5,337 nucleotides of DNA from a bacterium (GTDB lineage: Bacteria > Elusimicrobiota > Elusimicrobia > UBA1565 > UBA9628). Location of the stretch: NCBI GenBank assembly GCA_021796015.1, contig JAJYOT010000074.1, positions 1-5,337 of the forward strand, read 5' to 3'. Position 1 is the first letter of the stretch; the number at the start of each line of letters is the position of its first letter. The notes under the pieces were generated by a model. It did not search any database. It was not told where the DNA came from and saw only the letters and a program-made list of their open reading frames with translations. A program made the position numbers and the translations under genes. Positions 1 to 5,337 of the stretch are shown piece after piece.

Positions 1-2136
1 GCTGAGCAACCCGCAAGCCCGGGGGGAGATTCTTATTCAATTGTTTCTTCCAGTTATTTGGTCTTGTCTAATCCCACCGTGACCGGATCCAATAATAACG
101 TAATCTGGGCCGCTACGATGACTCCCTCGGGGATGGAAGGAGAATTAAGTCTCTATTACCATCTCAATTTGCAGCATGATTTTTTTAGCCAGGTTCTGGG
201 ACCGACTTTAAGCTCTGAATTTCTCAGCGGAAGAGCCTCGGCCCTGGCTTTCTTTGGCCCCAATATGACCAACGCCTTTTATGATCCCCAAGACGACAAT
301 ATCTGGTTTGGAGACGGCGGCGCGACGCCGGTCAGTCAAGGCGGGAATTCCATTATGGATATTATGACCGATGACGCGACGGTGCCGCATCATGAACTGA
401 CCCATTACCTGGTCCAAAAGATTTGGCCGATCACTAATTTCGGCCAATCGGGGGCTATCTCGGAAGGAAATGCCGATTTTTGGTCGGCGAATTCTCTTAA
501 CGATCCTGGCATTGGCTACTATGTTAATGGGGAAAGTCCTTCCTATGGTCCGGTGAGAAACCTGTGCGGGTCCAGCACGGATTCAAATAACGGCTGCGCG
601 ACTTTTGGCGGAATGGTCGATAGTTGTCGCGGAGTCCAACCTGCGGTTTATTCCAGCGCGACTTGGACGGGAGAAATTCACTGCGACGGAGAGTATTTTA
701 GTCAGTCAATGTGGGAAATAAGAGGAAAAGAAATCGCGCGCGACGGCGCGTGCACGACCGGAGAGCTTTCAACCCCGCCCTCTTCTCCAGGAAATCAGCT
801 CAATTGTCCCGCCATTAATTGCATTAGCCAGTTGGAAATGAACGCTCTCTTATTTTTTCCGGAAAGTTTTGAGGAGATGGAACAGGCTTTGCTGGATGTT
901 AATTCAATGGGCCTGGCTCCGGCGTGCAGTTTTACTTCTTCTTCCAATATCGCTTCAGATATTGTCTCTTCCTTTCAGGATCATGGAGTTGAACTCTGCT
1001 CTTATCCGCAGATTAATTCCAACGACCCATATTGTAATAGCGGCTTTGAAACGGCCTTGGACGTCAGCACCCTAACGACTGTTACCGCCACTCTCTATCC
1101 CGCGGGAGAACAGGATTTCTACACCTTTGCCGCCGCTCCGGGCCCGATTAACATTACGCTTTATCTTTCCTCCTCAACCAATCATCCAGGCTACTATAAG
1201 GGCTATCAGATGACGCTGTTGGATGCCAATCATGATATTATCACCACTGCCGCTCCCAGTTTTAACGGGCTCAACACAATTAATGGCTATTGCCTGTTTA
1301 ACGATTGTGATGTGACCGCTTCCAGCGTGCAACTGAGTTACACGTCTTCGGGCGGGAGGTTTTTCTTGGACGTCACTGGCGGAAACGACGGTTCTGACTC
1401 GGTTAGCGGGGCCAGTTCTTTAAACCCGTATACCTTGGACTTTAGCTTTCCGCAGATTAACGCCTTGTCCGCCAATGTGGTCAGCGCCGCTGTCAATCAA
1501 GATCTGATTAGTTTTCAGGTTTCTATTGCCTCTAATGTAAGCGCTTCGCAGTTGGGTTCAGTTTCTCATCTCCAGACACCGCAATACTTTTTCGCATATG
1601 CCCAGCTTCGAGACCAATCTCAGAATGTTCTACCCAATACCCAGACATCTCCCGCTTCGCCTTCCAATTATTTGGCCGTGGTTTCTTCGACTAATGTCAA
1701 CGGGCAGATTTCCGGATCGGTTCAGATCCAGAATAATTTTTCCTCGCGCTTTCCGGCGGTGGGAACGGTGTATCTGGAAGTGTTCGCATATGATATCGCT
1801 GGCAGCACCGTCAGCATGGGACTGTCCGGTCCTTTGAGTTTGGGAACCTCTCAAACCGATGCCTCGGCTTGGAATAATCTTTTTAATCCCCTCAAGGGCC
1901 AAGAAGCGACGATTAAATATCAGATTCAGCAGGCGGGGCATGTCACGGTCAAGGTCTATACCATGAATGGAGAAGAAGTCGCGACCTTGTTTGACGGCAA
2001 TGTCGCCGCTGGAACAGGTTCGGTCAACTGGGATGGAAAAAATTTGCGCAGTTATGTCGTGGCCAGCGGAATCTATCTTGTTCGAGTGACGGGACCCGGA
2101 CTATCTAAAATTTTAAAGGTGGCGGTCGTGAAATAA
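1..2136 (+). CDS. Secreted thermolysin-like zinc metallopeptidase with C-terminal FlgD-Ig/T9SS-like sorting domain (5' partial)
   Basis: The frame is open from base 1, so the N-terminus (signal peptide, propeptide, first catalytic part) lies outside the window; 711 residues remain, numbered here from base 1. A thermolysin-type NAF(Y/W) strand (residues 91-94) and GDGG (104-107) precede HELTH at 131-135; the third zinc ligand Glu155 sits in GAISEGNAD, at exactly thermolysin spacing (20 residues after the second His), with the conserved Asp159. His227 in EIHCDGEYFSQSMWEIR is the likely transition-state His. This is a gluzincin of the M4/M36 type, predicted to hydrolyse proteins outside the cell. 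After it come a PPC-like beta domain (about 341-470, DFYTF motif), another beta-sandwich (about 470-620), and a FlgD-Ig/sorting-type domain (about 627-711: FNP, VYTMNGEEVATL, ASGIYLVRV, ending in Lys). All twelve cysteines lie between 189 and 436, suggesting disulfides. TTG at 58 is not a real start. Family call is firm; M4 versus M36 is not resolved. Confidence 0.9.
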   Translation, partial: AEQPASPGGDSYSIVSSSYLVLSNPTVTGSNNNVIWAATMTPSGMEGELSLYYHLNLQHDFFSQVLGPTLSSEFLSGRASALAFFGPNMTNAFYDPQDDNIWFGDGGATPVSQGGNSIMDIMTDDATVPHHELTHYLVQKIWPITNFGQSGAISEGNADFWSANSLNDPGIGYYVNGESPSYGPVRNLCGSSTDSNNGCATFGGMVDSCRGVQPAVYSSATWTGEIHCDGEYFSQSMWEIRGKEIARDGACTTGELSTPPSSPGNQLNCPAINCISQLEMNALLFFPESFEEMEQALLDVNSMGLAPACSFTSSSNIASDIVSSFQDHGVELCSYPQINSNDPYCNSGFETALDVSTLTTVTATLYPAGEQDFYTFAAAPGPINITLYLSSSTNHPGYYKGYQMTLLDANHDIITTAAPSFNGLNTINGYCLFNDCDVTASSVQLSYTSSGGRFFLDVTGGNDGSDSVSGASSLNPYTLDFSFPQINALSANVVSAAVNQDLISFQVSIASNVSASQLGSVSHLQTPQYFFAYAQLRDQSQNVLPNTQTSPASPSNYLAVVSSTNVNGQISGSVQIQNNFSSRFPAVGTVYLEVFAYDIAGSTVSMGLSGPLSLGTSQTDASAWNNLFNPLKGQEATIKYQIQQAGHVTVKVYTMNGEEVATLFDGNVAAGTGSVNWDGKNLRSYVVASGIYLVRVTGPGLSKILKVAVVK

Positions 2137-2140
2137 AACG

Positions 2141-2146
2141 AAAGAG
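2141..2146 (+). promoter_or_regulatory. Weak Shine-Dalgarno of the PorV-like gene
   Basis: AAAGAG lies 6 bases before the ATG at 2153, in the 16-bp gap after the metallopeptidase stop. It is a poor match to AGGAGG compared with the clear AAGGAG sites of the S8 and SWIB genes here. No other ATG, GTG or TTG exists in this frame back to the in-frame TGA at 2129-2131, so the start at 2153 stands by default. Weak initiation or coupling to the upstream gene is an inference. Confidence 0.35.
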
Positions 2147-2152
2147 ATATTA

Positions 2153-3292
2153 ATGATTCTTCTTGGGCTGCTTCTCGGTTTTGCTTCTTTCGCCCAGGCC
2201 CAGTATGGGCCTGGGGTGACGGCCGCGCCTGTTTTGCAGGTTCCTCTTGGCAGCCGCGCTCTTGGAATGGGTGGCGCTTATACCGCTATTTCCAACGACG
2301 CTTCCGCTCTCTACTATAATCCGGCGGGCCTGAGCCGCTTAAATACCCAGGAAGTGGACGCGACCTTTATGGGCGGCGTGGTGGACAACAGCTACGAAGA
2401 TTTCGATTACGCGGCACCGATCGCTTTTAAAGGTATTTTTGGAAATGGAGACGCGAGTATTGGGGCGAGTTTAGTCGTTTCCCAAAATGGAGTCATTGAC
2501 ATTAACAACACTAATCCCGATGGTTCATTTCAATCCGCCCAATCTTTAAACGCCGGATCCGATATTGTCGCCCGGGTCGGCTATTCCGAGCGTGTGGCCA
2601 AGAGTTCCTTGGATTTGGGAGATTACGAACACCGGGTGAATCAATTTCTTGGAGTGGAGGGCGAATACATTCACTCAAGCTTGGTCCAAGCCTATTCCGC
2701 CCAAACTTTTTCCGGTTCCATCGGCTATTTGGCTGATATTCCCGATGAGGGCATTTCTCTGGGCCTTTCCGCTAACAATGTCGGCGGGAGTCTTAACTAT
2801 GGCGGTTATGCCGACCCGATACCGACCATTTTACGAGCGGGACTTGCCTATCAAGGTCATGTTCCCAACGGCGATAACTACACTTTGTCGATGGATTCCA
2901 TCTATATCGCCCAAGAGAGAATGTATAACGTGGATGCGGGGGCGGAATATGATTTGATGGATCTTGTCGCCTTCAGGGCGGGGTATCAATTCATTCAGAC
3001 TTCCATGGGGATCACGGCCGGTTTTGGCCTTCACTGGAAATCGCGCATTTATCTCGATTATGCCTGGGCCTTGGCGACCAACGGCTTTAACGATCTCCAG
3101 CGCGTGACTCTCAGCTACCGCTTTGGCGGAGAAATTCGCCCTGGAGAGGGGCATCAAAAGAAACTTCGGGAAGGCGCGGGCGGAAACGTGTCTCCGCTCA
3201 AAAATTTAGAAGAACAGCCTATTATCACCAATCCAACAGGGACGCCGCAGAGCCCCAAGCCGAATGTTCTTCCGGGCTGGATGATCTATTGA
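2153..3292 (+). CDS. PorV/PorQ-family outer-membrane beta-barrel protein
   Basis: A 379-residue protein with a short signal peptide (hydrophobic residues 2-13, likely cleaved after AQA at 16). Residues 31-60 carry the family signature: PLGSRALGMGGAYTAISND followed by ALYYNPAGL. The remainder is alternating beta strands rich in Gly and aromatics, ending in VTLSYRF at about 324, like the closing strand of an outer-membrane barrel. PorV (LptO) in type 9 secretion binds CTD-bearing cargo after translocation and delivers it to the PorU sortase; other members of this broad FadL-like family have unknown cargo. The gene starts 16 bp after a protease that carries a sorting-type C-terminal domain, so an operon and a cargo relationship are likely. 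Odd points: the signal peptide has no Lys or Arg in its n-region, and about 55 Pro/Gly-rich residues follow the apparent last strand, ending PGWMIY. The family call is firm; PorV as opposed to PorQ or a generic homologue is not settled. Confidence 0.85.
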   Translation: MILLGLLLGFASFAQAQYGPGVTAAPVLQVPLGSRALGMGGAYTAISNDASALYYNPAGLSRLNTQEVDATFMGGVVDNSYEDFDYAAPIAFKGIFGNGDASIGASLVVSQNGVIDINNTNPDGSFQSAQSLNAGSDIVARVGYSERVAKSSLDLGDYEHRVNQFLGVEGEYIHSSLVQAYSAQTFSGSIGYLADIPDEGISLGLSANNVGGSLNYGGYADPIPTILRAGLAYQGHVPNGDNYTLSMDSIYIAQERMYNVDAGAEYDLMDLVAFRAGYQFIQTSMGITAGFGLHWKSRIYLDYAWALATNGFNDLQRVTLSYRFGGEIRPGEGHQKKLREGAGGNVSPLKNLEEQPIITNPTGTPQSPKPNVLPGWMIY

Positions 3293-3302
3293 GTTGGACG
3301 GC

Positions 3303-4592
3303 CTATCTAAGCGCGACTATCTTTGAGGCGTCCGGAATTCCGTTGCCTTCATCGGTTGCGGGCGCGCATTCCGGTCCCCTGAAAATCACCTTGGGACATA
3401 AAAGAGAAGAAGAGGAGTTAAGCGCTCCTTTGACCGATTCCGGTCCTGAAATTCCCGAGGCGATTGCCAGCGCCGCGACGCCTGCGATATGAGGGCTCGC
3501 CATCGAGGTTCCCGACATTTTCTCGTAGCCGTTGGGAACCGTGGATAAAATGTTGTCTCCCGGCGCCGTGATGTCGACCGCGGGACCGAAACTGGAAAAA
3601 GGCGCAATGTGATCTTTTCTATCTGATGCCGCGACCGCGATGACCCAAGGATAGGCTCCGGGATAGTCCACCGTGCTGGTTTCTCCGCTTCGAGAGGCGT
3701 TTTCTCCGTCATTTCCGGCGGCGGCGACGATGACGACTCCGGCTTGATAGGCTTTGTGAACGGCTTGTTCAAGGGCGGTGGCGGCTGTCGGAGCTCCTAG
3801 AGACATATTGATGACCTGGGCTCCATGAGTCATGGCCCAGTAAATTCCGCTGACCACATCCGAAAGGTTTCCGGAGCCGTCGGCGCTGAGCACTTTGACC
3901 GGAATGAGAGTGACCCGGGGGGCCACTCCGAATACACCGCCGTCTTTTCCTTGCCCCGCGATGATTCCAGCCACGTGGGTGCCGTGCCCGTTGTCATCCA
4001 TCGGCGGAGTGGCGGCGTTGGTCATGTTGGCGCCGTCCGATAAATTGCAGTTGAGATCGGGGTGGGCGCAATCGACCCCGGTGTCGATAATGGCGACGCG
4101 GACGCCGTTTCCTTGGGTTTTGACCCAGGCCTGAGGGGCTTTGAGGCGGCGAAGGTTCCAGTGAATTCCGGGAGTCGAGGGCTGGTGTTGTCCCCAGGGC
4201 CAGTGAAAGCGCGCGTTTTGGGCAAACCCCTGAGCCTGCTCAAAAGAGGCCGATAAAGAAGGGCTTTCATCGACATCTTTAATCCAATTAATGCGAAAAT
4301 CTTTTTCCGCCGCGCGCAAAGAGGGAGAGTTTTTGCTTTCCTCCATGATAGCGAGAGTTCGCGCCTTAGGGACTTCGATAATCGCGATATTAAAGCCCGG
4401 GAGGTCTTCAACGGGAATCGCGCCTTTAATAGAGGAAAGAATTTTTCGTTTTTCCTCCGGAGTCGCGTTTTTGCGGAAGGTAAGAATCATCCGCGTGTAT
4501 CCGGCTTGAGTTGGTTGCGCAAAAACAGGTTTTCTTAAAAGCGAAATTCCTAAAAGGACTATGAAAAGACTACAAGCGATCTTTTTAAGCAT
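3303..4592 (-). CDS. Secreted subtilisin-like serine protease (S8) with I9 propeptide
   Basis: A complete 429-residue preproenzyme. Residues 1-25 are a classical Sec signal peptide (MLKK, hydrophobic core, likely cleavage after VFA). Residues about 32-104 resemble an inhibitor I9 propeptide (YTRMILTFRK, then LPGFNIAIIEVP, ending near EKDFRINWI), which folds the enzyme and is then removed. The catalytic domain runs from about 146 to the C-terminus: Asp170 in IIDTGVD, His203 in NGHGTHVAGI, oxyanion Asn294 in AAGND and nucleophile Ser363 in GTSMASPH, so the triad is intact. Cys175/Cys182 and Cys399/Cys409 could form disulfides. There is no C-terminal sorting domain, unlike the neighbouring metallopeptidase, so export is probably Sec to periplasm followed by another route or retention there. 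The start at 4592 is chosen for its signal peptide and AAGGAG site 8 bases upstream; an in-frame ATG at 4703 would add 37 non-signal-like residues. It converges on the PorV-like gene with a 10-bp gap. Confidence 0.95.
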   Translation of the reverse strand: MLKKIACSLFIVLLGISLLRKPVFAQPTQAGYTRMILTFRKNATPEEKRKILSSIKGAIPVEDLPGFNIAIIEVPKARTLAIMEESKNSPSLRAAEKDFRINWIKDVDESPSLSASFEQAQGFAQNARFHWPWGQHQPSTPGIHWNLRRLKAPQAWVKTQGNGVRVAIIDTGVDCAHPDLNCNLSDGANMTNAATPPMDDNGHGTHVAGIIAGQGKDGGVFGVAPRVTLIPVKVLSADGSGNLSDVVSGIYWAMTHGAQVINMSLGAPTAATALEQAVHKAYQAGVVIVAAAGNDGENASRSGETSTVDYPGAYPWVIAVAASDRKDHIAPFSSFGPAVDITAPGDNILSTVPNGYEKMSGTSMASPHIAGVAALAIASGISGPESVKGALNSSSSLLCPKVIFRGPECAPATDEGNGIPDASKIVALR

Positions 4593-4600
4593 GGGTCTGT

Positions 4601-4606
4601 CTCCTT
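4601..4606 (-). promoter_or_regulatory. Shine-Dalgarno fixing the S8 protease start
   Basis: On the minus strand AAGGAG lies 8 bases before the ATG at 4592. It supports this start over the longer one at 4703, because the signal peptide begins directly after it. Confidence 0.8.
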
Positions 4607-4624
4607 GGAGTCCCAAAGGACTTC
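4603..4624 (-). promoter_or_regulatory. Possible alternative hairpins in the S8 protease leader
   Basis: In the minus-strand transcript AGUCC-UUUG-GGACU can form a 5-bp stem (plus-strand 4609-4622). A competing stem pairs CCUUUGG (4613-4619) with CCAAGG (4603-4608), with one bulged U and a 4-base loop, and would cover most of the Shine-Dalgarno. The two are mutually exclusive, so start-site masking is possible. Stems this short occur by chance; no ligand or thermosensor family is recognised. Confidence 0.2.
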
Positions 4625-4677
4625 TTAGGCAAGGCTGGCATATATCAATTGCCGATGTCAAATTATGAGGCGGGGGC

Positions 4678-4706
4678 TTGACGCGGGGCGAGAAAACATA
4701 CACAAT
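4678..4706 (+). promoter_or_regulatory. Predicted sigma70-type promoter of the SWIB gene
   Basis: TTGACG (4678-4683, 5 of 6 to the -35 consensus) is followed after 17 bases by CACAAT (4701-4706, 4 of 6 to the -10 consensus). Transcription would begin near 4713, giving a leader of about 40 bases before the ATG at 4752. It lies in the 159-bp divergent gap between the S8 protease and the SWIB gene. No equally good promoter was found for the protease. Sequence match only. Confidence 0.5.
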
Positions 4707-4739
4707 AAGGCTCTGGACTTATTTGAATCATCAAGCAGT

Positions 4740-4745
4740 AAGGAG
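4740..4745 (+). promoter_or_regulatory. Shine-Dalgarno fixing the SWIB gene start
   Basis: AAGGAG lies 6 bases upstream of the ATG at 4752. It selects this start over the in-frame ATG at 4665, which would lie upstream of the predicted promoter and add 29 residues outside the SWIB domain. Confidence 0.8.
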
Positions 4746-4751
4746 AAAACT

Positions 4752-5009
4752 ATGGCTAAAAAAGCGAATGCCGCCTTCATGAAAGAATTGACCCCGAGTT
4801 CTGAATTGGCCCAAATTGTCGGATCTAAGGCCCTTCCCCGGACCGAAGTGGTTAAGAAATTGTGGGCGTATATCAAAAAGCAGGACCTGCAGGACAAGAA
4901 AAACAGGCGTCAGATCAACGCGGACGATAAGCTCAAAGCCGTCTTCGGCGGAAAGTCTTCCGTTAATATGTTTGAGATGACCAAGCTTGTCAGCAAGCAT
5001 TTAAGCTAA
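4752..5009 (+). CDS. Stand-alone SWIB/MDM2-domain protein
   Basis: An 85-residue basic protein that is almost entirely one SWIB (BAF60b/MDM2-like) domain. After MAKKANAAF comes the first helix (KELTPSSELAQIVG, about 11-24), then the characteristic LPRTEVVKKLWAYIKKQDLQD (29-48), the NRRQINADDKLKAVFG segment (51-66) and the closing helix VNMFEMTKLVSKHL (71-84). Stand-alone SWIB proteins of this size occur in Chlamydiae and many other bacteria; in eukaryotes the fold belongs to SWI/SNF subunits and MDM2. A chromosome- or DNA-associated role, possibly through protein partners, is the usual suggestion; its target here is unknown. It has its own predicted promoter, a strong ribosome-binding site and a strong terminator, so it appears to be a monocistronic, well expressed gene, unrelated to the proteases beside it. 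No signal peptide: cytoplasmic. Confidence 0.93.
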   Translation: MAKKANAAFMKELTPSSELAQIVGSKALPRTEVVKKLWAYIKKQDLQDKKNRRQINADDKLKAVFGGKSSVNMFEMTKLVSKHLS

Positions 5010-5028
5010 GACGAAGTTAAAAGTATTG

Positions 5029-5061
5029 GGAGGCCGCTTTCGAGCGGCCTCCTTTATTTTT
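5029..5061 (+). terminator. Rho-independent terminator of the SWIB gene
   Basis: A perfect 10-bp GC-rich stem, GGAGGCCGCT (5029-5038) with AGCGGCCTCC (5043-5052), closes a stable TTCG tetraloop and is followed by TTTATTTTT (5053-5061). It starts 19 bases after the SWIB stop codon. The T tract overlaps the stop codon of the converging minus-strand gene. On the minus strand the stem is followed only by a weak, distant T run, so it is probably effective in one direction. Confidence 0.95.
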
Positions 5062-5337
5062 CATTGATGAGACGCAATAATTCCCGGTTGGCCGGGGCCA
5101 GATCCACCGGCTTATTTTTATATGCGCGCAGAATCTCTTTGACATCGTGGATTAAAAGCGCATTGGGCGCTCCGCTCAATTTAAGTTTTTGATATGCGTT
5201 CCAATCTTTCGTAAATTTATCTTGTTCGGTCATTTTGGCCGCGCGGGCGCGGGCTTCTTTTAGGAGTTTGGCCTGTCGGGCCTCTTCTTGGAGACGTCCC
5301 TCAAGAGATTCGAGCGCATATAAAAATAAGCCGGTGG
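5054..5337 (-). CDS. C-terminal part of an unrecognised charged helical protein (5' partial)
   Basis: An open frame enters from the right edge (two leftover bases, then 93 codons) and stops with TAA at 5056-5054. Residues about 9-36 are rich in Glu, Arg, Lys and Ala (LEGRLQEEARQAKLLKEAR) and look like an amphipathic helix or coiled coil. The tail is mixed and soluble (FTKDWNAYQKL, then LIHDVKEILRAYKNKPVDL and ANRELLRLINEK). I do not recognise a family. Coding is supported by an uninterrupted frame, coding-like composition and a stop placed right at the SWIB terminator. The first eight visible residues (TGLFLYAL) come from the outer arm of the inverted repeat and may not belong to the real protein if that arm is an assembly artefact. 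The start and any N-terminal domain are beyond the window. Confidence 0.7.
   Translation of the reverse strand, partial: TGLFLYALESLEGRLQEEARQAKLLKEARARAAKMTEQDKFTKDWNAYQKLKLSGAPNALLIHDVKEILRAYKNKPVDLAPANRELLRLINEK
5104..5337. repeat. 24-bp perfect inverted repeat, arms 5104-5127 and 5314-5337
   Basis: The left arm begins CCACCGGCTTATTTTT and ends ATATGCGC; the right arm is its exact reverse complement and ends on the last base. Inside the arms the pairing resumes after 2-3 unmatched bases for nine more bases (GAATCTCTT at 5131-5139 against AAGAGATTC at 5303-5311). The arms are separated by 186 bp and both lie within the minus-strand partial gene. The span is 234 bp. A fold-back artefact at a contig end or terminal repeats of a small element both fit. 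Confidence 0.85.

Noticed and set aside
58..66. TTG at 58 as the start of the metallopeptidase
   Set aside because: The frame is open back to base 1 with protein-like sequence, there is no ribosome-binding site before it, and the protein would lack a signal peptide and the start of the catalytic domain. The gene is truncated by the window.
3289..4509. Several open frames on the plus strand and in another minus frame across the S8 gene (for example 4022-4411 minus, 3386-3772 minus, 4291-4509 plus)
   Set aside because: They lie wholly inside a clearly coding gene with an intact catalytic triad, show no recognisable domains, and have low-complexity Arg/Pro/Ser composition typical of shadow frames.
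4656..4661. TTGACA on the minus strand as a -35 box for the S8 protease
   Set aside because: The only good -10 candidate (TATATG) begins 11 bases downstream, far from the usual 16-18, so this is not called as a promoter.
4593..4703. Longer N-terminus of the S8 protease starting at 4703
   Set aside because: The extra 37 residues are Pro/Cys-rich and not signal-like, while a typical signal peptide begins at 4592 behind a good Shine-Dalgarno.
4665..4751. Longer N-terminus of the SWIB protein starting at 4665
   Set aside because: It precedes the predicted promoter and adds residues outside the domain; the ATG at 4752 has AAGGAG 6 bases upstream.
5104..5337. The inverted repeat as a transcription terminator or riboswitch
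   Set aside because: The arms are 186 bp apart, lie in coding sequence, and have no adjacent T tract in a suitable position.
1..5337. CRISPR array, tRNA, rRNA, insertion sequence or prophage
   Set aside because: No regularly spaced direct repeats, cloverleaf or rRNA-like stretches, transposase or phage genes were seen on either strand.

Overview
The window looks like a piece of genome from a Gram-negative bacterium of roughly even base composition. The best clue is gene content: a secreted metallopeptidase with a FlgD-Ig/type 9-like C-terminal sorting domain, followed by a PorV/PorQ-type outer-membrane barrel. This combination is common in the Bacteroidota/FCB group and in candidate lineages such as Elusimicrobiota. 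The phylum is a guess; no marker gene is present. Both ends cut through genes, so the window may be a whole short contig.

Layout: (1) bases 1-2136, plus strand: the 3' part of a thermolysin-like zinc metallopeptidase gene, open from the first base. (2) 2153-3292, plus strand, 16 bp downstream and probably in the same operon: a PorV/PorQ-like outer-membrane protein. (3) 3303-4592, minus strand, converging on the PorV gene with only 10 bp between stops: a complete subtilisin-like (S8) serine protease with signal peptide and I9 propeptide. (4) A 159-bp divergent intergenic region with a Shine-Dalgarno site for each flanking gene and a plausible sigma70 promoter for the plus strand. (5) 4752-5009, plus strand: a small stand-alone SWIB/MDM2-domain protein, closed by a strong intrinsic terminator. 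(6) 5054-5337, minus strand: the C-terminal part of an unrecognised charged protein, running off the window.

Functionally, the first three genes form an extracellular proteolysis neighbourhood: two secreted peptidases of different chemistry around an outer-membrane protein of the family that, in type 9 secretion, carries CTD-bearing cargo to the cell-surface sortase. Metallopeptidase and PorV-like protein are a reasonable cargo/shuttle pair, but no other T9SS component is visible. The SWIB protein is a separate transcription unit with a probable nucleoid or DNA-associated role.

The most unusual structural signal is a perfect 24-bp inverted repeat whose outer arm ends exactly on the last base, inside an open reading frame. 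It is either a fold-back assembly/amplification artefact at a contig end or the terminal repeats of a small 234-bp element. I do not see a clearly new system; the best leads are the sorting-domain protease/PorV pair, the cysteine-rich catalytic lobe of that protease, and the terminal inverted repeat.
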